Source of the DNA: Notospermus geniculatus
Lineage: Eukaryota > Nemertea > Pilidiophora > Heteronemertea > Lineidae
Length of the DNA stretch: 64,000 nucleotides
NCBI GenBank assembly: GCA_002633025.1
Contig: NMRB01000217.1
Coordinates: 114,816-178,815 of the forward strand
Reading direction: 5' to 3'
How positions within the stretch are numbered: the stretch's first letter is position 1; each line of letters opens with the position of its first letter. The position numbers and the translations under genes are program-made. Below, piece after piece: positions 45,921-57,993 of this stretch. The notes under the pieces are model-generated. The model searched no databases. It was not told where the DNA came from and was given only the letters and a program-made list of their open reading frames with translations.

Positions 45921-46252
45921 GCGGCGTGGTCTAGTGGTTAGCGAGATCAGAGGGTCCCGGGTTCGATTCCCAGTCCTGACCAAGAATAAATAACGCGCTC
46001 GCTTGTGACATTGAGCAAGTCACATTGCCTCAATTGCTTCACCACACCCAGGTGTAAAAGGGGTACCTGGCTGGTAGAGATGGTCTATGTGAATCGGCTG
46101 CTGGGACTGTAATACTCCCCAGGGAGTTGAGAAGTGAAATTGAAATGAACAGACCTATAGCTGGGGAAAAAATGTCAAGCGCCCTTGACACTGCACTGCA
46201 GTATTAAGAGCGCTATACATGTATAAAAGATCGCATCACCATCACTATCACC
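45921..46252 (+). mobile_element. tRNA-derived CORE-type SINE, near full length
   Basis: The A-box lies in GGCGTGGTCTAGTGGTTAGC and the B-box in GGGTTCGATTCCCAG. The body TTGTGACATTGAGCAAGTCA ... GCCTCAATTGC ... CAGGTGTAAAAGGGGTACCTGG corresponds to the MIR/CORE block. The 3' part ends GAGCGCTATACATGTATAAA followed by an (ATC/ACC)-rich tail (46229-46252). Amplification would depend on a partner LINE, not present here. Confidence 0.85.
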
Positions 46253-47809
46253 AAAAGCTAGCAACGCCAGCCCTGGTCATCGGATAGGAACGTAAATACA
46301 TGTACATAAGAGTCGATATCTCGAAATAAATTTGAAAATGACAGAGAAGTGTCCGGTTTTGGACATGTTTGACCACGACAAAAGTTCAGTGATCAGCTAT
46401 ATTTATCAAATTACTTTGACAGTATTCACATCAAGCCACCTACTCGAATCACCAAAGCGAGAATTTCATGCATTTTCAGCATTTCTCTTGAGAATGTTAA
46501 TTAGCGTTTTATCACGCCTTCGAATTGTTGATTAGACTGGCTCTAAAGCACTTTTCTTACATAAGACGAAGCAAAATCAGCCATTGTCTCCGCCATGATT
46601 GAGATACTGTCGATCAGGAAATTATCGGATTGCACCTCCGATCACGAACGTTGGGTTATTCTAATTATCCCAGTGGCTAATTAGGCGTAATTAGAGCCTG
46701 ATTAGCATAATAGTGGTTGATGAATGTCATCATGTCGTTATGGGTATGATACTCTTATTTTGACAACAAGTTGGTCTTATGGCGTGCCAGCAGAGTACCA
46801 TTTCCAGTCCACATTTTATACCGGACCAATCGTCTGCTCGCAAAGTTCCTCGTCCCCATGATACTGTTTGACATACTAGTGCTTGTATGTACTGTGGGTT
46901 GACGTGAAGTGTCATTCCGAAGAACTTTTGCCATCCATCACTTTGGAATCGCATTTTTTGGCCACAGTCGCCAATTTCGATTGTTGCCTGATCATTTCCA
47001 GTTGCAATTCGCTCGAAATTCGGACGAAAAATCATCAAATATTTTTGCGGATTTGAACAGAAACAAGCACTAGATCATGAGATGGCTGTCCAGAAAAAAA
47101 TCCTGGAAAACCAATCATGGATCAGAGGAAAAATAAGAAAATATTTCAGTTTAATATCGCAGCAAGAAAATTGGCTGCTTTCTACAACTGGAGTGGCCGT
47201 CTGCTAGAACCAATCATTCAAAATGGGCTTTTTTCATCACTTTGAAGAACTGGTATTGTAATAATTTGAATCGTATTGAAATCTCATAAATTGCAAATCT
47301 GTCAACTGGTTCTGCACCATATGCTACATAGATGTAGAACACACTGAAGTGAATTGCATTTCGGTGTCAGCACCACAGGCTGCCACTTAAGTTGAAATCC
47401 ATATTAGAATAATTGGAAGAAAGATTGAAATCTATTTAGCTGGTTTTACGACTTGCTGGCCTGGATATTGTGCCTTTCTTCTCACTAACATAGGATCTAT
47501 TTCGCAGCGATGTTATCAAAGATACATGTACCCCTGGCTTGCCGCTTTTTTGATGGCGTCATCGCACGAACAAACCATTGCATGCATCCGATTGAAATTT
47601 TAGACCGCATGCTGAGGTTTCCCCAGTGGTATTTTATTTCGCTTGTTTGTCAATTTTCAAAGGCGATCGCTGCTAAATACAATGGGTATGATGAGCAATT
47701 TACCACTGTCCACTTATAGGATTTTCTAGACGTTCGTGCATCTACATGTAGGGTGGTGAGGTTGCAAAGACGCCTTCATGAGAAGCTGTCAAATTTTTGT
47801 TACCCAACC
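46253..47809. other. Gene-free stretch with a homeodomain-site cluster
   Basis: Apart from the cluster at 46662-46705, only unrecognised frames (46332-46535 plus, 46730-47038 minus, 47510-47719 plus) were seen. Confidence 0.3.
46662..46705. promoter_or_regulatory. Cluster of TAATTA sites
   Basis: TAATTA occurs at 46662-46667, 46678-46683 and 46688-46693, followed by GATTAG at 46700-46705, all in non-repetitive sequence. The last two TAATTA sites are 10 bp apart, one helical turn. These are typical Antp/paired-class homeodomain targets; function is inferred. Confidence 0.4.
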
Positions 47810-47950
47810 AGGGGCCATATTTATGAAGCCTTCGCAACTTGCGTTCACGCAAATCTATTGTTTGGCTGCACATGCCCTATTGTTCACTGACTGCCTTACA
47901 ATAGATTTGCGTGAACGCAAAGTTGCGAAGGCTTCATAAATATGGCCCCT
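47810..47950. mobile_element. MITE, AGGGGCCATATTTATGAAGC termini
   Basis: AGGGGCCATATTTATGAAGC is inverted at the right end (GCTTCATAAATATGGCCCCT). Long arms include TTGCGTTCACGCAAATCTAT/ATAGATTTGCGTGAACGCAA. It is another member of the GGGCC-CATATT foldback group. Confidence 0.88.
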
Positions 47951-47951
47951 G

Positions 47952-48226
47952 CACTGTTAGAAAAAACAGAAGAATTTAACAGAATTTTCTGACAGCAGAG
48001 TTTCAAGCACTTTCTGTGAAATTATAAGAGCCATTTTTTTAGTTGAAGGCATCGCATCTGAACCAATAGGCCAAACCTGCGTTTTATGTTACACCCAGGA
48101 GGGACCTTCCAAACAAAGGGCCATGGGCAATGACATAATATTCCTTTGACCCAGAACCCTTTCTGTAAATTTACAGAAAGTGCTTGAAACTCTGCTGCAC
48201 AGAATCTTATTTTTTTTCTAACAGTG
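47952..48226. mobile_element. Foldback element, CACTGTTAGAAAAAA termini
   Basis: CACTGTTAGAAAAAACAG and TTTTTTTTCTAACAGTG form the ends. Inside, GCAGAGTTTCAAGCACTTTC pairs with GAAAGTGCTTGAAACTCTGC. It abuts the preceding MITE with one base between them. The ends are hAT-like in length and composition, but no 8-bp duplication can be read because the neighbour is another element. Confidence 0.8.
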
Positions 48227-50534
48227 TGTCCCACTATCCAGCTGCAGGGATGCAGCTAGGTCGTGTCGTCCCCCAGCCCATAGAGACAGGAAAATTAATA
48301 TGACGTAAATTAATATGACGTAAAAATATATCAATTAGATTTATTAAAGGACTGCAAATGACGATGTACAATGTACACGGCAATTACTTCGTTTATGAAC
48401 GGGGCGCTGAAATCTACTACAAGTCCCATTGTTACAAAATTTAATTTTAATAATTCAAAAACAGGACGCGTCGAATTCTGCACGTATGTAAGTATAACAG
48501 TGTACGTATATCGTTACTGTGTATATATACTGCTTACGAAACAGAAACATGGAATTTATTAATCGATCGTGAGGAACATACATGAAAATGCATTTCCACT
48601 ATGCTGCAGTACTCTGTTGGGATCTTGTAATGTTTTTCACGCGGTCAAGCACCAGATGGCAATATCATAGAAAATAATAAATGTCACAAGTATCCGATAA
48701 TTTTCGTATATGCAGTATTGACATTATAATATGCAGTAGACATTTGATCATGAAATATCAATGCTGTGCAACTAAGTAAATTCGTTAGTATTTTATCTGG
48801 TTATGCTTCTGGTGAAAGTTATTTCTGTTTTCTGTCATTTCAATGACTGTCCGAACTAAGAACTGGGAATATCTGAACAAAATTTGATAAATGTGTACTT
48901 TTCCCAAAATTTCAAATTGTTACCAACTTCTTTTCATCATTTTTCAATGAACACCAATGTTTTAGTCTGGAATATTGCTTCAAAATTCGTTGCAGTGTCA
49001 TGTCGATAAAGATTTTGCAAACACTCGTATATTCCATTCGAACAGCCAGAAAAAGATATGATTTCCCCATAACTGCAGAAAATCGAAATTTGTAGAATTC
49101 AGTACTTATTTATATTAAATTTTTTTATTTATTTATTTATTAGTTTTTTTACCATTATAAAGCTTTGGCATCAGTAGAAGAAGACCTCCAAAAAGCAGCG
49201 ACCGAAAACTCTACCAGAAATATCGAGTACGTTGAAAAAGTTTCTTGTAACCAATTCTGGAACGAATATCCCAAAAAATAACTGTGTTTTGAGCAAAAAT
49301 TATATATCTTAGAATACCAAAATATGTTCCACCTTCGTTTTTGTTTCACCCATTGAGAGTAGGGCCTATATTGTAAAATGTAGAAGTACGAAGCAAACTA
49401 TTTTGTTGTCGGCAAAAAGAAATCTTTTCCGACAAGTTAAATTCCCTGTAACTGGTCAAAGAACCGGACTTGGCCATTCACGCCCCCGGAAGCATTCATT
49501 TAAATTCGGCTATCATGATGATGTTGTTTACGAAGAGCTGATTGAAGAATTCAGGACGCTTTTAGCACCTTGAACGCTATATTTCGATGCACATAATTCT
49601 AGCAAGCAAAATACACTAAAAATCCTTTAGTGAACGTCTCTTTCAGCGAAAAACAAATTTGCGGCTGAACTTTGGTGAAAAAAAAATTAAACAGGGCCTC
49701 TCCGTTAGGTTTCTGGAAATTCCACTTCTGTATACGAGGAGTTTAATTCTGAATTGATAACTGCACAAAGATAAATAGAAAATGGTGAACAATTTTTCTG
49801 CATTTTCAGTCAACATGAAACATTACTCCAGTTTAACGCGCGGAACGAATTTTTCGTTTCTGAAGAAAAGCTCCTAGAAAGATTTGCATAAAAGCTTTAG
49901 AGTGGAAGAAAGACATCAGATATACATGTCTTATTCATTGAGGATCCGTGTCAGTGTTGTGGTAGGTGGTCCGGTGAATTCACACTCGCCAAAATGACCC
50001 ACGGATGACTTGTGACAAGGTGTATAGAAAGATATAAAGACATCAACAACAGAGAGAGAGGTCAGAGATATTGGCATAACCTTTGACGATAACTTCTGAA
50101 TATGCAAAGAATTCTAACAAAAGATGGATGTAGCTAAGACATGCAAGAGCTCTTGATGTGGGGTAAATCCAAGTCTCTGTGCGCGTCTGTTTTGATAGTC
50201 ATTTCACGAATTCATGTAAGAGATTGAAAGAAATCTGAAATTTTGTCGACGTACATGTACGTCATCTGCGAATTCGTCGTAGAACTGGGATACAAAATTC
50301 TAACTTTTATTAAAATCCAAATTCGAATCGTGATGGCTTTAGCACCTGATCTGGCACTTGAAATTTGATACTGATGATAAAATATCATTTCAAACTTCAA
50401 TTCAGTTGCTCATAAAGAAAAGATAACCCATTCAAATTATATCGGACAAATATTCCAGTTTCAATATAGAACACACGCGAGCTATAGAGAGGAGAGTTTT
50501 GATAGTAGACTCAGGCACCAGGAAGAAAATGAAA
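48227..50534. other. Gene-free, A+T-rich stretch
   Basis: A 15-bp direct repeat (AAATTAATATGACGT) lies at 48292-48323 and (TTTA)n at 49125-49142. Frames at 48371-48562 (+), 49155-49349 (-) and 50212-50400 (-) are unrecognised. Confidence 0.35.
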
Positions 50535-50825
50535 TCTATCTATATAATAATAATGCTGGAAGTCGGCTCAATAAAGTCGCACTTAGAAGCTTTGTTTTGC
50601 CTCGAAATTCGGCATGGTAATAGAGGATACCATATCCTGATGCAACGGGTAGTTTAATTTGCGAAGAGGACTTTGTTCTGGAAGCAATTTTACTTTTTTA
50701 ACGGTGTTGTTCGATTGCTTTCTAAATTCTCCCTACCGTACACCGTGTTGCACCAATTCCAGCCGTGCCGTGCATTCCAACCTCGGCCAAACTAAGAATC
50801 GCCGATTGCCACGGGTTGTTGCTAG
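50535..50825. repeat. ~290 bp interspersed repeat (copy 1 of 3)
   Basis: From CTATATAATAATAATGCTGG to CCACGGGTTGTTGCTAG. Copies 2 and 3 are at 56741-57026 and 60115-60399 inside the large duplication. It contains GCATGGTAATAGAGGATACC and TTTAACGGTGTTGTTCGATT. No terminal inverted repeats are visible. A short frame inside recurs in each copy and is not supported as coding. Confidence 0.8.
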
Positions 50826-52500
50826 TAAGATATAATTCTGGTGTCACAACGGTCAGAATGATCGGCAAAAGCGACCCTGTCGCTCTTCTAGAATATTGAT
50901 GCATAAAGGAGATAGTAGGCCTACCTCAGAGTAAATTTTACGCATTTATTACATGCTTTTGCTTGGTTTTTTTATTGTTTTGTGGTTTTTTTGCTTCCGC
51001 TTGAACAGAAAAATTCGTCCTATCGTTCACCGTTATCAATCAGTCCAATATTTTATCGGCCCCCAAGGGTATTCGACAGCTCGTTTTCAATAGTGGTAGC
51101 TATATAGGCCTACTTATCTCATATCTGCATCAGTTGCGCTTTTTACCAGATAACTTCCCGTGGGATAATAACAACATGAAAGGTGAACGAGTGCAAAGCA
51201 AGTGGCACGTTCCGTTGACATTTATTGACAGAAATTGGCGCGAATCATCATATCACATTCAGAAGTCCAATATTCGATGAGAGTCTTTACTACAAATTGA
51301 ATATAACCAGCCTGCTAATTATCCAACCAGATATTATCTGATGTAGCATTTTTTCCGATTTTGCACGAAGTGTCCCGAGTTAACTTTGACATCGCTTTCA
51401 GGTCGGCAAACATGAATTGGAGAAAGGTCGGAAATTCAATGGTGAGATTGCCTACATGTATTTATCTGTTAAAGCACTGGACATCACCCGTTGTTATTTT
51501 CACTTTGTATCAACACGTGTAGGTGATAGAAAAATAATTTGAATATAAATAAATATTACAGCATGTGGGTAGTTCAAACGCAGCCAGTGAGTACACTTCA
51601 AATATTGCAAATTGATTTCCGGTAAGTATACGCAAAAAATTATTACGCCCACTTAAGGGCCTACAGGACAGGTGAAGTGAAATGAGCTGACGTAGCGTTA
51701 GTGCCAAGCATAATAAATTTCACGTAATCTGCTAAAGAGCTTGAATTGCAGCATATAGAGCTTGAATTGCAGCAGTTCTTCCAAAACTCGGCTAAAACCC
51801 AAAAGGAATTTCTTGGGAGTTACCAAATTTTATAATTCACTAAACTACGTCATCGGTTTTTGTTGTGACAAAAGTATCCAATGAGATTATCGTTGATTTC
51901 ATATTTCGAGAAAGAAGTTCAGCGAAAATGTCCCTCACCTTCTGAAGTACCAACCAAATCTGTACCAACCAGATGTTTGGCGAACGGTATCTCTTACCAA
52001 CGCAGACGACGACCTCTGGTTCCAGCCAATCGCTCATCCCCTATCGATACATCACATAACCAATCAATGATCACTTAAAATTCACGGAAATACGCCTTTC
52101 CCAGCCTTTTGTTTAAATTGATGGACTCCCAATTACTTACGGGCGGCCAGTTTCAGGTAGATGGTTACTATGACGACAGAAGAAGCTAGAATTAAATTGA
52201 CCAATCCGAAAGGGGTGAGAAAATTGCTGCAGGAATTCGTCATCCGTTGGAATGATTTGTCGACTTGGGATGTTCCGAACCGTAGTAAATTGATATTACA
52301 TTGTCTCTAATAATTCATTTGCAAGCATAAGGCGATGACGTGGTGTGTCATGTTGGTCTGTTTTCGCCATTTTAATCTGCTGTTTATCGACGAGTAAAGA
52401 AAATCACGTCATNAAATTTCACACGAAATATTGGGTTCGTGTTGATGCTTTCTTGCCGGAGGGATATGCCGTCTGAATGACGGGATTGAGGTCTACAAAA
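50826..52500. other. Gene-free stretch
   Basis: A single N lies at 52413. Frames at 51510-51707 (-), 51840-52037 (-) and 51881-52078 (+) are unrecognised. A local duplication of AGAGCTTGAATTGCAGCA is at 51735-51772. Confidence 0.35.
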
Positions 52501-52571
52501 AGGATATCGCCTCGTAAGTGGCATCCCTAAGTAGACTCTACTCAGGGATGCCACTTAGGAGGCGATATCCT
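52501..52571. repeat. 71-bp near-perfect hairpin
   Basis: AGGATATCGCCTCGTAAGTG and GCATCCCTAAGTAG fold back on CTACTCAGGGATGC and CACTTAGGAGGCGATATCCT with a loop of only a few bases and two mismatches. It stands at the left edge of the CGCTCTT array. It could be the terminal structure of a mobile element or a small-RNA hairpin. Confidence 0.8.
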
Positions 52572-52584
52572 GACTGTATGGATT

Positions 52585-52915
52585 TCCCATACATTCGCTC
52601 TTTTGGAGCTGGACATTCGCTCTTTAAAAGAGCTAAGGGTTGGCTCTCTGAACGATCGGAACCGTAATGAAACGAGCGAACCGTATTGAAAGGAAGGAGT
52701 GAAATATGACGCAAACGAGCGATTTTTCGCTCTCAAAAGAGCCAATAATGACGCACAAAAAGAGCGGATTTTCGCACTTTAAACGATCGAATCAGTTCGC
52801 TCTTTTGAAAGAGCGATATTCGCTCCGTAAAGAGCAATCCCTAACTTCGATCTGAAGAAGAGCGAGAATTCGCTCTTAAAGATCGAATATTCACTCTTTG
52901 GAATTAAGAGAGCAG
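52585..52915. repeat. Degenerate array of CGCTCTTTnAAAGAGCG palindromes
   Basis: The words CGCTCTT and AAGAGCG recur more than fifteen times in both orientations within about 330 bp, often as small palindromes such as CGCTCTTTTGAAAGAGCG. The two minus frames over it (52542-52745 and 52779-52964) reflect the repeat. Confidence 0.75.
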
Positions 52916-53949
52916 AAGATGTTTTATTTCCGCATATGCTTTGAACGGGCGAGGGTTTATTCAAAGAAGAATTGGTTTCACTGTCTCGTGTTTGTTTACT
53001 TTCGTCACTCCATCGAGATTTTTCAGTATGGCGTGGTGCAAAATTTCTTCAGCGTTATGCAAGGGATTAAAAAGGAACGAAATGATTTCAATAGGACAGT
53101 TGGAGACAATTTTGATAGTTGTAACAACAATAATGACGAAATTGCGATGGTTTTTCTTTTCGCATGGTAACAGTTCTTGCGCTCAACCAACCTTTCATGT
53201 GCCCGCGCCATTTTGGTTTTGCGATGGCGGTTGGAAAAGGGGACGAAAGATTAAACAAATATTAGACTATTTTTCATTCTCCCACCTCTGTATCCCCGTG
53301 GTTTGCCCTAGACAATGGTAACCGAGTGGGTGGCTATGGTTCACGCATGAAGTACATGCAGGTGGCCGAAAGTACGTTTTCCATGCGCAGTATTATTTCA
53401 TCCAGGAAATTGTATAAAATGTATAACATTTCGCGTTGAACTTCAAGTGGGCTCGCCATTCTTCACTATTGGTTTTTCGTATTGACAATCGGATTCAGAT
53501 TCATCCGAACTTGTTGTATTATACGAATTAAAATAGCCCGCAGAAATGTACAGTTTATTCTGGTAAATCTCTAGTCCAACCTTTTGTTTCATTTCGCCAT
53601 TGCTCGCCATTTCGATCGCACTTGTGAGGCACGTTTTGAACTGTAAAGTGTCCTATCTCATGATCCAATCTTTCATTAATGAAGTGAACCTCATCTCCAT
53701 CAGCAATTATAGTGGAGTATATTATTCGAGTATGTTGTCAGGGCATAGTCAATTTTGCCGTTTGTTTTTTAAATTAGGAATTGTACACTGATTGCAGATA
53801 CCAATTTTCAAAATTTGAAGAACTGTTTTAAAAAAAACTATTTGTAGAAGCGTTCGTATTTTGATCCCATCACGCACTAAGTATGTTAATCTCGTTTGAA
53901 AATGTGAACACTGCATAATGCAGAAAATGTGAACGACATGGGCCCATCC
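52916..53949. other. Gene-free stretch
   Basis: Plus frames at 52898-53170 and 52941-53321 overlap in two registers, and the 53600-53791 frame is unrecognised. Confidence 0.3.
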
Positions 53950-54430
53950 GGGTCAATGGTTACTGCGTCGAAATAAATGGTTGTTGCCCAAACACTTGTT
54001 GAAAATAGCAATTAACAACCTAAAATCAGAAATTTCTCTTAAAACGTATACGACTAGATTGAATCTTCGTCACATGAGCTGTTGACGTAACGCACCAAAA
54101 ATGCAACACACATCGGGTCAATGGTTACTGCGTCGAAATAAATAGTTGTTGCCCAAACACTTGTTGAAAATAGCAAACAACCTAAAATCAGAAATTTCTG
54201 TTAAAATATACGACTAGATTGAATCTTCGTCACATGAGTTGTTGACGTAACGCACCAAAAATGCAACACACATCGGGTCAATGGTACTGCGTCGAAATAA
54301 ATGGTTGTTGCCCAAACACTTGTTGAAAATAGCAATTAACAACCTAAAATCAGAAATTTCTCTTAAAACGTACGACTAGATTGAATCTTTGTCACATGAG
54401 CTGTTAGCGTAAACGCACCAAAAAAAGGCG
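53950..54430. repeat. Tandem repeat of ~163 bp, three units
   Basis: Units begin GGGTCAATGG at 53950, 54115 and 54275 and end GACGTAACGCACCAAAAATG (the third reads AGCGTAAACGCACCAAAA). They differ by single bases and small deletions. Confidence 0.92.
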
Positions 54431-55132
54431 TTCGAACTTTTTTCAAGGATGACTGACAGAGCAATAACTCGTGAAACTATGCAACTTCAAATGGAAATAT
54501 TGGGTGACAGTTCAATCAGTTGGTACTTTATATGAGAGAAGATGGCAGTAAGTGAGAGAAGACCAATTATTACCGCTCTCAATCACACTTCACTAGGTCG
54601 CATAGATTACCCTAACCACACAACCAAAGTAATTTACTAATCGCTCCAACGTGCGATTTTCTATTGTTTTACGCAGCGAAGGTTTAAATAATTTCACCAT
54701 TTTGTAAGATATACAAGCAAATGGCCAATTTGTCAAGTCATTACCTAAATGTGGACATCCCTGTGTGTAAATACCTTTGTGTTATTACCCTGGATTGGGG
54801 AGCTTGCTTATGTCAATGTATATCCTGGGCACCAGTGGGGTTTGTCGGTCCCACAACTGCCAGCAAATAGACAGTCATATCTGTGATGGATAAGCTATCA
54901 TTGATTATGTTTACTTCACACTGTATTGTAATAAACTAAATGTCTACGAGTCTAGGCTCATCCTACGTGAAGAGAGGAATGAGATAACGTAGCCTATAGC
55001 CTGCAGCACACGTCACCACTTTCGTTGCTCATACAGGCAATTTTCGTGGTCGCCACGAAAATGACAAAGTGTACTGTGGCTGGCAACGACCACTNTTTTT
55101 GAAAACCCCCCCCCCCCCCCATGGATATTTTC
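54431..55132. other. Gene-free stretch with N and poly-C
   Basis: The single N at 55095 and a C run of about 15 at 55107-55121 mark a poor-quality join directly before the large duplicated block. Confidence 0.5.
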
Positions 55133-56740
55133 ATTCACGGTCAAGGGTACCAAACTGCCGGCTCTCTTTATACGATTTGATTTTTCTGTACCTCACTGTT
55201 TCATTGCACTAGCCTACCAGAATATAGCCTACAAGGACCGAAAGTATTTCACCGTTCGTGAGTACGAATCAATGTAACCTAATACCTTTCTATTATTCAA
55301 GAAACAATTTAGCCTTTGTTTTGTTTCGCTGGCTTCACAGCTGGCAATGGACAGAAACCAATAGTATTAATATATAACAAGCTTCCTCGTCCTTGAATAG
55401 GCCACGACTTCACCTATGTTCACCGGGATTCAGGAAGACCGCAATCTGATAGGACAATGTGGAATCACCGGTGCACTCGCCCTGATGACGTCATTGAATC
55501 TTGCATGGGATTCCCTCACCCTAGCCAATCACCAATAATCGTGAAGTTTTGCTCGGTTTTGATGACGTCCCGCTCAGAATTTTCACCACCGCTGGTGGCC
55601 TTCCTATTTGAAACCAATTCCTTTTAACCTCAATCAGGCAAACACGGCAAACGGTCAACCAAAAAGTAATTTCAGACAAATAATTGCGATCGATAACCGA
55701 ACAATTAATACGAGCCAGCCTCCACTACATGAGGAAATTGACATTATTGTACAGCAACTAGCGTGACCAATATGCAAATTGAACAACTCATACACAAGCT
55801 ACACAAGGATCGAGATGGTCAGTACATCAATTGAACTTTAGTTAGTAACATATTGAGACGCGAATGCTTGGGGGACCCGACTGCATGCGACATCCGCAGT
55901 TGAGAATGTCGCTGGTAGCGCTAGGCCTACTGTACTGCCGTCATGAAAAGAACTGCTTGACCATCTACTTCTGCGATCATCGACGGCGTCGTCTTCTGTA
56001 TCTCTCTAGATCTCGCGAGATTTCAGTTTTGGGAATGGCAACGTCATGACGTCACTCTCGGGTCTGCTTCAGGCTGTTTGATGAAGCTGGTTCGTAGTGT
56101 TGAACCACGAAAGGAATAACATGATACTCTCACCAGCAACTGGCCACATATTTTTCATCTCTACTGCCACACAGCGGAAAAAAATGGCAACATTTAAAAA
56201 CCATTAAAAGTAAAAATGACGAGAAGTTCTGAGGGCATTGGCCTCGTCATCATGACCCAGGATTAATCATCCGTCATGTTATGAAACTGGCAAATACATG
56301 TACGATTAAAAGTCAATGGTTACAAGGTTATTCAGCAGTCGTTTCGGCCTATCTGATGGCATGAATGGAACAAAATTAGAAATTGTCCCAGAAACTGAAA
56401 GAGTATAATAAGCCAACTAAGTGCAAACGTTTTGTTTGCAAAATTAAATGCGAATGTGTGTTATAATGTAAAAAGTAGACGCAAAAAACCGCTGTACCTA
56501 CAAACTCTGAGATTGTAGACATAAGAATGTGTTACATGAGTATAGAATTGCTACAGTCTTAAAACGTGTCACTGAGAATGATTAAGTCATCAGCACGTAC
56601 CCAATTTTGAAATTTCAAAATCAACTGGCCGACACTACATAACTTCGTGAAGATTATGCCTCTCGATTGGGCGTTTCCACGTGCAGTTGCAAGTTGGATT
56701 GATAACAAAGTGTGATTTTTTTTAAATACCCTGTACCATA

Positions 56741-57026
56741 TCTATATAATAACACTGGAAGTCGGCTCAGTAAAGTCACACTTAGAAACCTTGTTTTACC
56801 TCGAAATTCGGCATGGTAATAGAGGATACCATATCCTGATGCAACGGGTGGTTTAATTTGCGAAGGGGACTTTTTTCTGGTAGCAATTTTACTTTTTTAA
56901 CGGTGTTGTTCGATTGCTTTCTAAATTCTCCCTACCGAACACCGTGTTGCACCAATTCCAGCCGTGCCGTGCATTCCAAAACCTCGGCCAAACTCAGAAT
57001 CGCCGATTGCCACGGGTTCTTGCTAG
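56741..57026. repeat. ~290 bp interspersed repeat (copy 2 of 3)
   Basis: Same element as at 50535-50825, here within duplicated block copy 1. Confidence 0.8.
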
Positions 57027-57733
57027 TCTTCCATATTCTTAAAAGTTCCATGACGATATTTTAGCCAACAAAGACTTCGACGATATCCAAGGCGGATTCC
57101 ACAAAAAAATGTTTGAAAATCTCCGGTTGTCACAGCTCATGATCATGATGCGAACTGCAAATGTCTTGCATGTCTTGTCTTTAGAATAATGGACGAAAAA
57201 ATGATTAATATTGTTCTATTCAGTTCTGATTACGTGATGTGAACTTTAGAATATCATTATAGATTATAAGGCCGACTATCCACACTTTGATCTTTTGCAA
57301 CCAGAAAAAAGACAAACTTTAATTCTTTGCGATGATTTAGTAGTCTTTATCACTCTGGTTTATTCGAGTAATTAAGAAAATGACAACTGCTGTTCTACTC
57401 TTTGAAAATCTGATTAAGCAATCGTGTAGGTCGTTTTAAAATATTGTCATTATTGCTTTGATAACTTGGTATCTGTTGATAAGTACAGTAATAGATTTAT
57501 CTCATGTGTGCAACTCGACGTTTCAAGTCATGCGAATTCTCTTTCGTTCACTCAAATCACACGCCAGGTTTTTACTGGTTGAGTCAGGTGTGAGTGTATG
57601 GTAGGTAAGTCTACCTTTCCCTGATAGGCTACATGTAATTGGTCAGAGCACCGCCAATTTGCCATCACCACTTCGCAGCTGACAAACTTGTGTCGACTTT
57701 AAACCTGGATCCGGCCGCTCAAAACCAGATATT

Positions 57734-57876
57734 AGGAAGGTTTAGAAATCAAACGATAAATGTAAACTTTACGACAACCTTATTTTTCATACTACACATT
57801 AAACAGATTTTATATTGCATTTTCGGTACAAAAATAACGTTAACGTTTATCGTTTGTTTTCTGAACCTCCCTAGTG
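57734..57876. mobile_element. MITE, GGAAGGTTTAGAAATCAA termini (copy 1)
   Basis: TTAGGAAGGTTTAGAAATCA with AACGATAAATGTAAAC pairs with GTTAACGTTTATCGTTTGTT and TTCTGAACCTCCCTA at the right. The flanking TA and GGGAGGTTT-type ends relate it to the 15140 element. The duplicate is at 61081-61230. Confidence 0.8.
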
Positions 57877-57969
57877 TTGCTGTCTTGGCGTTAACTTTAT
57901 CGATGCGTTGTCTTCTTCAGTTAAACCCTTTAGATTTAACAGCAAGATGAATCAGAATCTGCCAGGCTA

Positions 57970-57993
57970 NNNNNNNNNNNNNNNNNNNNNNNN
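57970..57993. other. Gap of 24 Ns at a duplication junction
   Basis: Copy 1 ends at CCAGGCTA. In copy 2 the same point continues TCCAGGGGTGAAGCTAGCGG into a G/C-homopolymer-rich element, a likely cause of the break. The 27 bases after the gap (57994-58020) repeat 55379-55405 rather than the start of the block. Confidence 0.95.

Larger units (their letters stand above)
55133..57969. repeat. 2.8 kb duplicated block, copy 1
   Basis: From TTCATTCACGGTCAAGGGTA to AATCAGAATCTGCCAGGCTA, ending exactly at the run of Ns. Copy 2 is 58021-61304. No gene was recognised inside; the frames at 55864-56049 and 56858-57064 have no domain. Confidence 0.93.
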
